Shown here: positions 8,440 through 15,388 of the stretch, one piece after another
Numbering within the stretch: the first letter of the stretch is position 1
Layout of the letters: the number at the start of each line of letters is the position of its first letter
NCBI GenBank assembly: GCA_020443005.1
Contig: JAGRJA010000024.1
Location: 1-17,708, forward strand
Source: Pseudomonadales bacterium
Lineage (GTDB): Bacteria > Pseudomonadota > Gammaproteobacteria > Pseudomonadales > UBA7239
Direction of reading: 5' to 3'
Length of the DNA: 17,708 nucleotides
Made by a program: the position numbers and the translations under genes
Notes under the pieces: model-generated
What the model saw: only the letters and a program-made list of their open reading frames with translations
Told to the model about the DNA's origin: nothing
Database searches by the model: none

Positions 8440-8536
8440 TGAGCTTACCCCTGATAAACTTATAGGCCGATGCAAGTCACCTTGTTAAGCTATATCAAAT
8501 AGGAAAACTTGTCGATGCTTATTCGGATATCGCGCC

Positions 8537-9832
8537 ATGTTTGTTGAAAAGATGCTGCCCATAAAGATACCTGCCATAAAACTAACCTCCAGCCTTGTGC
8601 TGTTGAGTGTGCTCTCTGTGTTGTGGCCGCACTCTGTTCATGCCGCTGAAATCAATCGCTGGCTGGATCTGGATATCAGGGGTGAGCTTGCTCTTGTTGA
8701 TACACGGGACAACCCGCGTTACCTGCGCCCCTGGTTTGAAGGAGGAACAGGGCAGCTCGAACATCACGAGAACGATGATTTCTGGCTGGGGCCGCAATAC
8801 GCGAGTATCGATTTACATAATGACAGCGACTGGTCAATGCACATCAACACACAGTGGCATCGTCGACCGGAAGCAGGTTTTGGTGCAACGGAAGGCTGGG
8901 TGGCGTGGAAACCCTTGCCGGTAAACGGCTATCGCTTCAGTGCCCGGGCGGGCTGGTTCTATCCGGCAATGTCGCTGGAAAACACCGACACGGCATGGAC
9001 ATCGCCCTATACACAAAATTTCTCGGCAATAAACAGCTGGTTTGCAGAAGAGTTGAAAGCAAGAGGTCTTGAAATTGCTGTTAAAAGGCCAGGGCGCTTG
9101 TTTGCATCCAGCCATGATCTTGAAGCTGTTTTCGGTGTTTTTCAGGGGAATGATGCATTGGGAACAGTGCTTGCCTGGCGGGGTTTTGCCGTGCACAACC
9201 TGCAAACCTCGCTGGGCGAGCGTGTTGATTTTGCCAATTACCCGAGTATTCGAGCCGGGGTGCTGGCGCTGCAGCCTGCCTGGGTTGAGCCTAACCGTGA
9301 GATCGATGGCCGGACGGGCTGGTATGGTGGCGTACACTGGACACACGATAATCGCAGCGAGTTCCGCGCCTATTATTATGATAATCGCGCCGACCCTGTG
9401 GAGTTTCATCACGGCCAATATGCCTGGCACACCCGTTTCAGTCATCTAGCCTGGCAATATGCCTTCGACGATAGCTGGCTGTTTGTGAGTCAGTGGTTGC
9501 GAGGCAGCACCGAAATGGGCAATGCAAAAGCCGTTTATGCAGACTTTGATGCCTGGTTTGCACTGTTAAACTGGCAGGGAAGCCGACACGGCCTGAGTGT
9601 GCGTTACGATGTTTTTGATGTGGTCGATCGCGACAGAAATGCCTTCGATAATAATGATGGTAACGGTGATTCGGTGACGCTTGCCTGGCATTATGCGCTC
9701 AATGATTACCTGCAGCTTGGTCTGGAATATGTTCGCCTGAAAAGTTATCAGGCCAGTCGCTCGCAGTGGGCAGGCTGGCGGGCAAGTGCCGAAGAGGAAA
9801 ACATCGCACTGACTTTGTTATGGCGTTGGTGA
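8537..9832 (+). CDS. Predicted outer-membrane beta-barrel protein of unknown function
   Basis: A 431-residue exported protein. The signal peptide spans roughly 1-36 (Lys-containing n-region, hydrophobic core TSSLVLLSVLSVLW, cleavage near SVHA/AE). The mature part is rich in alternating aromatic and polar strands and ends LTLLWRW, a terminal aromatic typical of beta-barrel proteins inserted by BAM. I do not recognise a named family; it may be a porin-like or assembly-linked barrel. The gene is divergent from the cupredoxin-like gene, with 61-97 bp between them depending on the start used, so co-regulation is likely. The ATG at 8537 has no good ribosome-binding site; an ATG five codons downstream is an alternative that leaves the signal peptide intact. 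The mature sequence is rich in Trp and His, which is notable beside copper genes but not proof of metal binding. Confidence 0.75.
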   Translation: MFVEKMLPIKIPAIKLTSSLVLLSVLSVLWPHSVHAAEINRWLDLDIRGELALVDTRDNPRYLRPWFEGGTGQLEHHENDDFWLGPQYASIDLHNDSDWSMHINTQWHRRPEAGFGATEGWVAWKPLPVNGYRFSARAGWFYPAMSLENTDTAWTSPYTQNFSAINSWFAEELKARGLEIAVKRPGRLFASSHDLEAVFGVFQGNDALGTVLAWRGFAVHNLQTSLGERVDFANYPSIRAGVLALQPAWVEPNREIDGRTGWYGGVHWTHDNRSEFRAYYYDNRADPVEFHHGQYAWHTRFSHLAWQYAFDDSWLFVSQWLRGSTEMGNAKAVYADFDAWFALLNWQGSRHGLSVRYDVFDVVDRDRNAFDNNDGNGDSVTLAWHYALNDYLQLGLEYVRLKSYQASRSQWAGWRASAEEENIALTLLWRW

Positions 9833-9864
9833 TGTAAGTCAACAGTACCGGTATTTGTGGGAAC

Positions 9865-9899
9865 TATACTGATGCCTGTCTTTTACAGAAAACCGGAGG
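9865..9899 (+). promoter_or_regulatory. Candidate -10 box and strong ribosome-binding site for the DUF2892 gene
   Basis: TATACT at 9865-9870 matches 5/6 of the -10 consensus, but no good -35 box is seen at 16-18 nt. GGAGG at 9895-9899 lies 9 nt before ATG 9909 and decides the start over the GTG codon immediately upstream. Confidence 0.35.
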
Positions 9900-9908
9900 G
9901 TTAGTGTG

Positions 9909-10100
9909 ATGCAAACAAATGAAGGAAAAATTGACAGAATTATTCGCATTATTGCTGGTTTGATTTTGTTGAGTCTGGTGGTGGTTGGCCCTCAATCCCT
10001 GTTTGGGCTTGTCGGTATTGTTCCCCTGTTGACAGGTGCCTTGGGTTTTTGTCCGCTTTACAAGTTGTTCGGCTTCAATACCTGCCCGCTGCAAAAGTGA
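9909..10100 (+). CDS. DUF2892 (YgaP-type transmembrane) small inner-membrane protein
   Basis: A 63-residue protein with the DUF2892 pattern. A GKIDRIIRIIAG helix start is followed by a first membrane helix to about residue 27, a short GPQSLFG turn, and a second helix ending in GFCPLYKLFGFNTCP. C48 and C59 are the conserved cysteines of the family. In multidomain relatives this segment anchors rhodanese domains (YgaP); stand-alone copies are common next to redox or metal genes and have no proven function. The strong GGAGG site supports expression as its own unit. It is convergent with the OprC-like receptor gene, separated by a terminator serving the latter. Family confident, role unknown. Confidence 0.88.
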   Translation: MQTNEGKIDRIIRIIAGLILLSLVVVGPQSLFGLVGIVPLLTGALGFCPLYKLFGFNTCPLQK

Positions 10101-10146
10101 TGTCGGGGCAGCCGTGAGATGATGCCAGGGCTGATGTTTTCTCTGC

Positions 10147-10202
10147 AAAAAAGCCGCTACCGTGAGAAGGTGCTTTCTTGTTGTAGCGGCTGTTGTAGCG
10201 GC
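10147..10202 (-). terminator. Terminator of the TonB receptor gene, with duplicated arm
   Basis: On the minus strand GCCGCTAC pairs with GTAGCGGC (plus positions 10183-10190 with 10153-10160) and is followed directly by TTTTTT (10152-10147). This is a rho-independent terminator about 70 bp after the receptor stop codon. The arm exists twice: a perfect tandem 12-mer TGTTGTAGCGGC at 10179-10190 and 10191-10202, so either copy can pair. Confidence 0.75.
10179..10202 (+). repeat. Perfect 12-bp tandem duplication in the terminator
   Basis: TGTTGTAGCGGC occurs twice back to back. Each copy holds one complete 8-nt arm of the terminator stem. It looks like a recent slippage duplication. Confidence 0.85.
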
Positions 10203-10262
10203 ATTTGGGTTTCAGTTGTCCTTTCTTTAATCTGTCGCAGCCGGTTTTTCAGGTGGAACTTT

Positions 10263-12497
10263 TTAAAAGCGGAAAGTTGCAGCTGTATAAAACGAGCGCC
10301 CCATGCCGGGAACAGCGATGCCATAAGGCACAGCCGTTCCGGACATTGTTGTGCCCTGGCCGACATAAGCACCGCCCAGTGGCGGGTTATAGAATTTGTC
10401 GGTCAGGTTGTCGATGCCGACATCAAACGACCATTGTGAAAGCGTGTAACGGGTACGCAGATTGAAGATTGCATAACCGTCAGTTTTCAGTTCGTTACGC
10501 ATTTCCGAGGTTCTGTATTTTGAAGCGCCAAGCTCGCTTTCGAGTACGGTGTGCCAGCGCCCTTTGTCATGTTCAAGGGCGAGTTTCAGGTTGAGCGGCA
10601 TGATGTTGTACAGGCCGTCATCCGTGGTAAGGTTTTTGCCTCGCAACCATGAAACCATACCCTTGATGACCAGTTTTCCATTGTTGTTCTGACCCTCGTT
10701 GAGAAGATAAAAACCGCTTAAGTCCATGCCGTACAAACGCGCGTCATGATTGGCATAGCGTAAATAGACAAACTGCCGGGTCGCTGTCAGGCTGGCAGCA
10801 TTGCAGTTTGCATTGGCACTGATGCAGCGCTCGGCATCAATAAAGTCATCAATATAGGAAATATGAGGTGTCAGCTCTGCAGACCATTTCGCTCGCCGTG
10901 GGTCGTGCCAGCTGGCGGTCAGGCTCAGGGTATGTGCTGTTTCGGGCTTCAGATCCAGATTGCCGACATAGCCGTTACCATCGCCGACGAGGTTGACCAT
11001 GCGCATGGACATACCGCTGGTAGACCAGCTGTAGCGCTCATAGAGATTCGGGGAGCGGCTTTTGCGGGAGAAACCGGCTTCTATACTGTGTGAGTGACTG
11101 GCTTCATAACGCAGCAGGGCAGTGATGTCCAGGTTGTGATCACTGCGTTGATGACTGCGTTGGTTAAATGCTGTTGATTCAGCCAGGTAATTATGTGTCA
11201 TCATGCCCATGCCGTTAGTGTTGGAATAGCCCTGAACATCATCGCTATCCATTCTCACATTCGCGCTTCGCATACCCAGCGAGCTTTGCCAGCGGGTGTC
11301 CCACCACGATTCAAGTTCGAGATAGGCGTCGTAGCGGACGCGTTCACCGTTACGAATATTCCAGAATGTATTGGGTGACATCATCATGCCGGTGCCTGAT
11401 GGTGGCCACCAGTCGTCCAGTCGATAGCGCTGGTATTCCAGCCCGGTGTGCAGCATGTGTTTATCGTGTAGATGGATATCTGCCTTCAGTATGGCGCCGG
11501 TGTTTTTGCCAAGGGTTTCCATGGGCATGCCGGGTGCATTGCCATATGTGAATTGCTTGTCGTCACCGAAGTTCATGCGATGGCGAGTCCGTTCGTGATA
11601 GATTCGCGATTCCAGCATGCCCCAGTCATATTCACCGCGGTAGTGCAGGTTGAAAGCCTTGCCCCGGTTATTGGTCATATCCATGCGCTGGTTGGGAAAG
11701 CCCTGATAGGGAATGTGTTGTTCCGAAAAGCGTAGCTCCAGCAGGTGATAGGCGTGTTGAAGGGCGATATTGATGGACTGGTTGTTTGTTTTATAGGCAG
11801 TCGAGCCGACTTCATCGCCGTCCAGCCAGCCCCTTCCGGGCGCTGCACTGCCTGATAATTTGAAACTGTCAGCGGCTTCAAAATTGTCAGATTGCGCTGT
11901 TGTGCCGGTATAGTGCAGGCTCAGCTTTTCAGAAGCGAGTGTCGCAGCAATATTGCCACCGGTGCTATTGCCGTTAGAGCGATAGAAAGCGGATAGCTTG
12001 CCAGTGCGAAGCAGTTCATCAGAAGATCCGGCAAAAACCGGAGCTTCCGATTTGACAACGATTGTTCCGCCAATACTGTCGCCGCCCAGGCTGACCGGAG
12101 CAATACCGGCATAGACTTCGATCTGCTCGACCTGTGCAGGGTCAATATAGGATAGCGGCGGGTTCATGTGGTTGGCGCAGGCTGAAACCAGATCCATGCC
12201 ATCAACCTTGATGCGCAGACGGTCGTCAGCAAGACCGTGAATAGCCGGCAAACCCGAAACGCCACCGGCACCTTGCAGGCTCACGCCTGGTGTGTTGCCC
12301 AGAAGGCTGGCTGTATCACTGCTGGCAGCCGGTGAAGCTGAAGATAATGCGGGAGGCTTTGCACCCAGATGGTCGATAGACCCACCGGTGATGACGATGG
12401 TTTGCACATCCGAAGCAGCGTCTAATAAAGGGTCTGCAAGTGCAGTTGAGGCAGATATTCCCAGACAAAAAAGCGGTAAAAAATAGTTTCCGGGCAT
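10263..12497 (-). CDS. TonB-dependent copper receptor, OprC/NosA-like
   Basis: A 744-residue outer-membrane receptor. The signal peptide is short (cleavage near TALA/DP) and lacks a clear basic n-region. A plug domain covers about 31-155 (VDGM, VEQIEVYAGIAPVSLGGDSIGGTI), and the 22-strand-type barrel ends SFYTAATFRF with terminal Phe. In the plug, SACANHM gives C107-x3-M111, and an extracellular loop carries H306-R-M308. The CxxxM plus HxM set is the copper-binding arrangement known from Pseudomonas OprC. Further methionine clusters lie at M324/M326, M371-373, M430/432/433 and M496/498/500. It therefore probably imports copper, not siderophores. A TonB box is suggested by VQTIVITG near residue 31. 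The ATG is preceded by GGAGG at 4 nt. Family TonB-dependent receptor is certain; copper specificity is a strong inference. Confidence 0.93.
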   Translation of the reverse strand: MPGNYFLPLFCLGISASTALADPLLDAASDVQTIVITGGSIDHLGAKPPALSSASPAASSDTASLLGNTPGVSLQGAGGVSGLPAIHGLADDRLRIKVDGMDLVSACANHMNPPLSYIDPAQVEQIEVYAGIAPVSLGGDSIGGTIVVKSEAPVFAGSSDELLRTGKLSAFYRSNGNSTGGNIAATLASEKLSLHYTGTTAQSDNFEAADSFKLSGSAAPGRGWLDGDEVGSTAYKTNNQSINIALQHAYHLLELRFSEQHIPYQGFPNQRMDMTNNRGKAFNLHYRGEYDWGMLESRIYHERTRHRMNFGDDKQFTYGNAPGMPMETLGKNTGAILKADIHLHDKHMLHTGLEYQRYRLDDWWPPSGTGMMMSPNTFWNIRNGERVRYDAYLELESWWDTRWQSSLGMRSANVRMDSDDVQGYSNTNGMGMMTHNYLAESTAFNQRSHQRSDHNLDITALLRYEASHSHSIEAGFSRKSRSPNLYERYSWSTSGMSMRMVNLVGDGNGYVGNLDLKPETAHTLSLTASWHDPRRAKWSAELTPHISYIDDFIDAERCISANANCNAASLTATRQFVYLRYANHDARLYGMDLSGFYLLNEGQNNNGKLVIKGMVSWLRGKNLTTDDGLYNIMPLNLKLALEHDKGRWHTVLESELGASKYRTSEMRNELKTDGYAIFNLRTRYTLSQWSFDVGIDNLTDKFYNPPLGGAYVGQGTTMSGTAVPYGIAVPGMGRSFYTAATFRF

Positions 12498-12529
12498 ACA
12501 TCCTCCAGAGCCGTTTGCAAAAGAGCGGT

Positions 12530-12535
12530 ATTCTA
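12530..12535 (-). promoter_or_regulatory. Candidate -10 box of the TonB receptor gene
   Basis: TAGAAT (5/6 to consensus) on the minus strand lies 32 nt upstream of the ATG. No good -35 is seen at normal spacing; TTGTCA sits further upstream at an unusually long spacing (24 nt). Weak promoter plus activator would fit a metal-regulated gene, but this is inference. Confidence 0.3.
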
Positions 12536-12668
12536 AAGAAATGAAGGTGTGTCGGGATGTGACAAATCGTCTCAGGGCAGGTAACAGATTTCGGTCAGAT
12601 GGTCAGTTACATATTTTAGGGTATGTTGTTTTTCTGTCTGGTCGGGAAGCGTTCTGGTAGAAAGGCTG

Positions 12669-12701
12669 AATAGCCGTTGCTGTTCCACGACAACGGCTAT
12701 T
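12669..12701. terminator. Long hairpin downstream of the DUF3012 gene
   Basis: AATAGCCGTTG (12669-12679) and CAACGGCTATT (12691-12701) form a perfect 11-bp stem. It can extend by three more pairs past one mismatch to a 3-nt TCC loop. It lies 55 nt after the DUF3012 stop on the minus strand, where a terminator would be expected. There is no T run on either strand, so it could instead stabilise the mRNA 3' end. The rest of 12498-12755 shows only the receptor promoter region. Confidence 0.5.
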
Positions 12702-12755
12702 GCTGGGCATGAAGCGATAGTTTCCAGGCTGGGACTTGCCCGGGCAACAGGGCCG

Positions 12756-12917
12756 CTATTTAAAAAGGCAATGCTTGGCGAAGTCGCTGGCTTCGTTGGC
12801 GCTAAGGTCGCCTTTGGGTTTTTCCTTGATCATGGCGCACCATTTCTCGCTGCCAACCTCGGGCGAACAGGCGGTGCAAAAAAGCATCAGTGTGGAAATC
12901 AAAAACAGTTTTTTCAT
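12756..12917 (-). CDS. Small DUF3012-type lipoprotein
   Basis: A 53-residue protein that is easily overlooked. MKKLFLISTLMLFCTAC is a lipoprotein signal with the modified Cys at 17. The mature part starts CSPEVGSEKWC and continues MIKEKPKGDLSANEASDFAKHC, matching the small DUF3012 lipoproteins of Gammaproteobacteria as I know them, with C27 and C50 conserved. The ATG has GGAG 7 nt upstream. The gene starts 20 bp after the stop of the short-chain dehydrogenase on the same strand, so the two are probably co-transcribed. The residue at -3 of the lipobox is Cys (C14) where Leu is usual. Function unknown; location probably periplasmic face of a membrane. Confidence 0.82.
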   Translation of the reverse strand: MKKLFLISTLMLFCTACSPEVGSEKWCAMIKEKPKGDLSANEASDFAKHCLFK

Positions 12918-12937
12918 GGGTTTCTCCGTTTGGTTGA

Positions 12938-13714
12938 TTAGTTGCCTGCATTGCCGGCGTCAAGAAAAGCCGGTTTTTCTCCGCCGCCGTGAACCAGCAA
13001 GCTGGCACCGGAAACATAACTGGAGAGGGGCGAGGCAAGAAACAGGCAAGCATCGCCAATATCTTCCGGTGCGGCCAGCCTTTGCAGAGGCACAGTGGCT
13101 TCTACGGCTTTGATACCGGCCTCATCACCGTAATGCAGATGAGCCTGCTCGGTTTTGATCATGCCACAAGTGACAGCGTTTACCCTGACTTTTGGTGCCC
13201 ACTCAACCGCCAGAGAGGTGGTGAGGTTGAGCAAACCTGCTTTTGCTGCACCATAGGCCGCGGTGCCTGGCGAAGGTCGCACTGCTGAAACGCTGGCGAT
13301 ATTGATAATCGAGCCACCTTCAGCCTGCTCCCGCATCACCCTGTTGGCAGCCTGGGCAAAGTTGAGTGGGGCCAGCAGATTAAGGGCAATGATTTTTTCC
13401 GAAAAACGGGGTGAGGCAGTAGCGGCATCGGTGTAAGGTGCGCCACCGGCATTATTCACGAGTACATCCAGCCGACCGAACAATTCGACCGCGCGCTCGA
13501 CAACCTTGTTGACCTGTTCGACATCGCGAACATCGGCGGCAATAAAATGAGCCTGATTGCCGTTAACCGAGGGGAGTTGTTCAAGTTCGCTGCGCCCGCA
13601 AATTAATACCCGGGCGCCAGCTTCCAGAAAACGGCGGGTAATGCCAAGCCCGACACCTTTGCCCCCACCAGTGATGATCACGGATTTACCGCTAAAATCG
13701 AGAGTGTTCCTCAT
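12938..13714 (-). CDS. Short-chain dehydrogenase/reductase (classical SDR)
   Basis: A 258-residue NAD(P)-dependent oxidoreductase with a Rossmann fold. The cofactor motif TGGGKGVG is at about 15-22, D61 (ADVRD) is the adenine-ring contact, and NNAG is at about 87-90. The catalytic Ser lies in NIASVSA, and YGAAK holds the catalytic Tyr-x-x-x-Lys. The segment VRVNAVTCGMIKTEQ follows. GRS after the second strand favours NADP but does not prove it. Length is typical. Substrate cannot be assigned; proximity to an enoyl-CoA hydratase-family gene hints at acyl or alicyclic metabolism. AGGG lies 8-11 nt before the ATG. A dyad with a -10-like element lies upstream, suggesting repression by a local or distant regulator. 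Confidence 0.9.
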   Translation of the reverse strand: MRNTLDFSGKSVIITGGGKGVGLGITRRFLEAGARVLICGRSELEQLPSVNGNQAHFIAADVRDVEQVNKVVERAVELFGRLDVLVNNAGGAPYTDAATASPRFSEKIIALNLLAPLNFAQAANRVMREQAEGGSIINIASVSAVRPSPGTAAYGAAKAGLLNLTTSLAVEWAPKVRVNAVTCGMIKTEQAHLHYGDEAGIKAVEATVPLQRLAAPEDIGDACLFLASPLSSYVSGASLLVHGGGEKPAFLDAGNAGN

Positions 13715-13750
13715 ACTTTTTACCCTGCATAAGCTGTAAAGTTTTATTCA

Positions 13751-13773
13751 TGCAACTTGTTGCACGCATTTTA
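13751..13773 (-). promoter_or_regulatory. Candidate operator overlapping the SDR promoter
   Basis: TGCAACTTGTTGCA at 13751-13764 is a dyad of 6-bp arms with a 2-nt centre; weaker symmetry continues on both sides. On the minus strand TAAAAT (13773-13768), a possible -10, lies just upstream, so the dyad would cover about +1 to +14. That is a typical repressor position. No good -35 was found. Confidence 0.4.
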
Positions 13774-13881
13774 CAAGTGATTGCCAAAGGTGCTGTGTGG
13801 TTTTAGCTCGCCACCCTGTCACTTCTGGTTCGTCAATCGTGTTTGAAACCCCGACACGAAACAGCCCTGTGCCCTGTGATT

Positions 13882-14673
13882 TTACTGCCCCTTGTATACG
13901 GCCTTCCTTTTTTCCAGAAATGCCTGGATGCCTTCCTGTCCGTCGTGGCTTGTCGACAGGCGGGAGATGCTTTCTGCTTCATCGGCAAGCTGATGATGAA
14001 GGTTGTTGTCATGGCTGTCGCGCAATAATTGCTTGACCGCACCGAAGGCCCTGGTCGGCCCGTTTGCCAGTTGTCTGGCAAGGCTGAGCGCTTCTTCCTG
14101 CAAGTGTTCATCGTCAATAACGCGGGTGACCAAACCGTATTGCAGGGCTTCTTCGGCAGATAGACGACGATTGCAAAGCATCAACTCCTGGGTGAGACGC
14201 AAGCCGATCAGTCGTGGTAAAAAGTAACTGGCTCCGCCATCCGGTGACAGGCCTGCTGCGGTGTAAGCCATGGTGAATTTTGCACTTGCGGCGCAGAGGG
14301 CAATATCGCTGCAAACAGCCAGGCTAAAGCCGGCACCGGCCGCCATGCCGTTTATGGCTGTTATTACAGGCGCCTTGAGCCCGGAAAAATCCTCAATGGC
14401 AGCATGAAGGTGATTGGCAAGCTCAAGAATGGCGGCACCAATCTCGTCACCATAAGCGGCAAAGGCCTTGAGATCGCCACCGGCCGAAAACATTTTTCCT
14501 GCGCCGGTAATAATGACAGCACGAATGTCTGAGTCATTTTTGCACTGGGCGGCTACTGCCCTTAATTCCCGGCCCATTGCCATGTTCATGCCATTGGCGG
14601 CATCGGGGCGATTGAGTGTGATGCGTGCAAAGGCATCAAGGCGTTCAAAATTCAATGTTGTGAATTCTGTCAT
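13882..14673 (-). CDS. Enoyl-CoA hydratase/isomerase family protein, PaaG-like
   Basis: A 263-residue crotonase-fold protein acting on acyl-CoA thioesters. The oxyanion-hole segments are FSAGGDLKAF (about 63-72) and NGMAAGAGFSLA. Both catalytic Glu positions of true enoyl-CoA hydratases are replaced: Ser in GAGFSLA and Tyr in FTMAYTAAG. Instead GLSPDGGASYFLPR carries the Asp found in PaaG (ring-1,2-epoxyphenylacetyl-CoA isomerase) and similar isomerases. I therefore expect isomerisation rather than hydration, on an unknown substrate; no other paa genes are near. The C-terminal helices (HDGQEGIQAFLEKRKAVYKG) are standard. The gene has its own promoter at 14704-14732, with AGGA about 10 nt before the ATG. 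The 167 bp between it and the SDR suggests separate transcription units in the same direction. Confidence 0.9.
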   Translation of the reverse strand: MTEFTTLNFERLDAFARITLNRPDAANGMNMAMGRELRAVAAQCKNDSDIRAVIITGAGKMFSAGGDLKAFAAYGDEIGAAILELANHLHAAIEDFSGLKAPVITAINGMAAGAGFSLAVCSDIALCAASAKFTMAYTAAGLSPDGGASYFLPRLIGLRLTQELMLCNRRLSAEEALQYGLVTRVIDDEHLQEEALSLARQLANGPTRAFGAVKQLLRDSHDNNLHHQLADEAESISRLSTSHDGQEGIQAFLEKRKAVYKGQ

Positions 14674-14703
14674 GAGAAAATTGTCCTGAAAAATCTGGCG
14701 ACC

Positions 14704-14732
14704 ATGCTAGTGTCGGCAATGTTCACTGTCAA
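14704..14732 (-). promoter_or_regulatory. Sigma70 promoter of the PaaG-like gene
   Basis: On the minus strand a perfect TTGACA (14732-14727), a 17-nt spacer and TAGCAT (14709-14704, 4/6) precede the gene. The predicted transcript start is near 14697, about 24 nt before the ATG. The -35 overlaps the 3' arm of a short GC-rich inverted repeat (CAAAC...GTTTG, 14730-14750). Confidence 0.65.
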
Positions 14733-14758
14733 ACGGCGCCGGGCTGTTTGAGAAAAGT

Positions 14759-15388
14759 TCAACACCAGTGAGAGATGATCGTCTGGCTGTCGGTTACAAA
14801 AGCAAGGCTGCGCAAACTGTTTTTCAGAATGGCTGCTTTGTATTCGGCAGAATCGGCTTCCACACAATCGGCAGGAACCAGTACACGGTAACCCCGGTTC
14901 ACGGCTTCAATGGTTGCACCAATGACGGCAATGTTGAGTGAGACCCCGCAAATAATCACATTTTTGATACCGCTGTTGCGAAGGAAGTGGTCGAGCCCGG
15001 TTTCGTGAAATGAAGTCATGCCGTAGAGGCGCGGCATGAGTATGTCGGTTGCCGCCGGTTTCAGTGCATCAACGATGCGGGCACCTTCCGAACCGGTTGC
15101 CATGCCGGCGCTGGCACCGCCATGTTTTGCCATCATCAGTGTCAGCGGCGTGTTGAGCGGGTCGCCAAACCCGTCTTCGCGCCGTTCCACCGTGCAGTGA
15201 AACACGGGTATGTTTTTCGGTCTGGCTTGCTCCAGCAAGCGGGCTATATTCTCCAGCATGCCATTTTGTTCGACACAAGCAACCAGGCCCTTAAGGGGGG
15301 AGTTGGCACCTAAAACGGCATTCTGGCATTCGGTGATAATGATGGCCGTTTCATCGGGCAGACAAAAAGGGCTGATATCAATTGGCAT
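14759..15388 (-). CDS. Isochorismatase-fold protein with substituted catalytic triad
   Basis: A 209-residue protein of the isochorismatase-like (cysteine hydrolase) superfamily: the first strand AIIITECQNAVLG, then IPVFHCTVERRED, RLYGMTSFHETGLDHFLRNSGIKNVIICGVSLNIAV and GYRVLVPADCVEA. In hydrolytic members the triad is Asp-Lys-Cys. Here Asp is Glu (ITECQN), the Lys position reads Arg (PRLYG), and the Cys position is Ala (NIAV). Classical amidase or nicotinamidase chemistry is therefore unlikely; EntB-type isochorismatases also lack the Cys but keep Asp. The start is ATG 15388, with AGAG upstream and the conserved first strand soon after; an open frame continues upstream to 15598 but overlaps the divergent yheS start and shows no conserved sequence. 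A candidate -10 (TATTAT on the minus strand, 15433-15428) lies about 40 nt upstream. Function unknown. Confidence 0.85.
   Translation of the reverse strand: MPIDISPFCLPDETAIIITECQNAVLGANSPLKGLVACVEQNGMLENIARLLEQARPKNIPVFHCTVERREDGFGDPLNTPLTLMMAKHGGASAGMATGSEGARIVDALKPAATDILMPRLYGMTSFHETGLDHFLRNSGIKNVIICGVSLNIAVIGATIEAVNRGYRVLVPADCVEADSAEYKAAILKNSLRSLAFVTDSQTIISHWC

Noticed and set aside
8834..9445. 203-codon antisense frame inside the beta-barrel gene
   Set aside because: Shadow of the plus-strand gene, which has a signal peptide and an aromatic C-terminus.
12802..13059. 85-codon minus-strand frame spanning the SDR/DUF3012 junction
   Set aside because: Different frame from both real genes, overlaps them, and shows no domain or ribosome-binding site; the DUF3012 frame has all gene signals.
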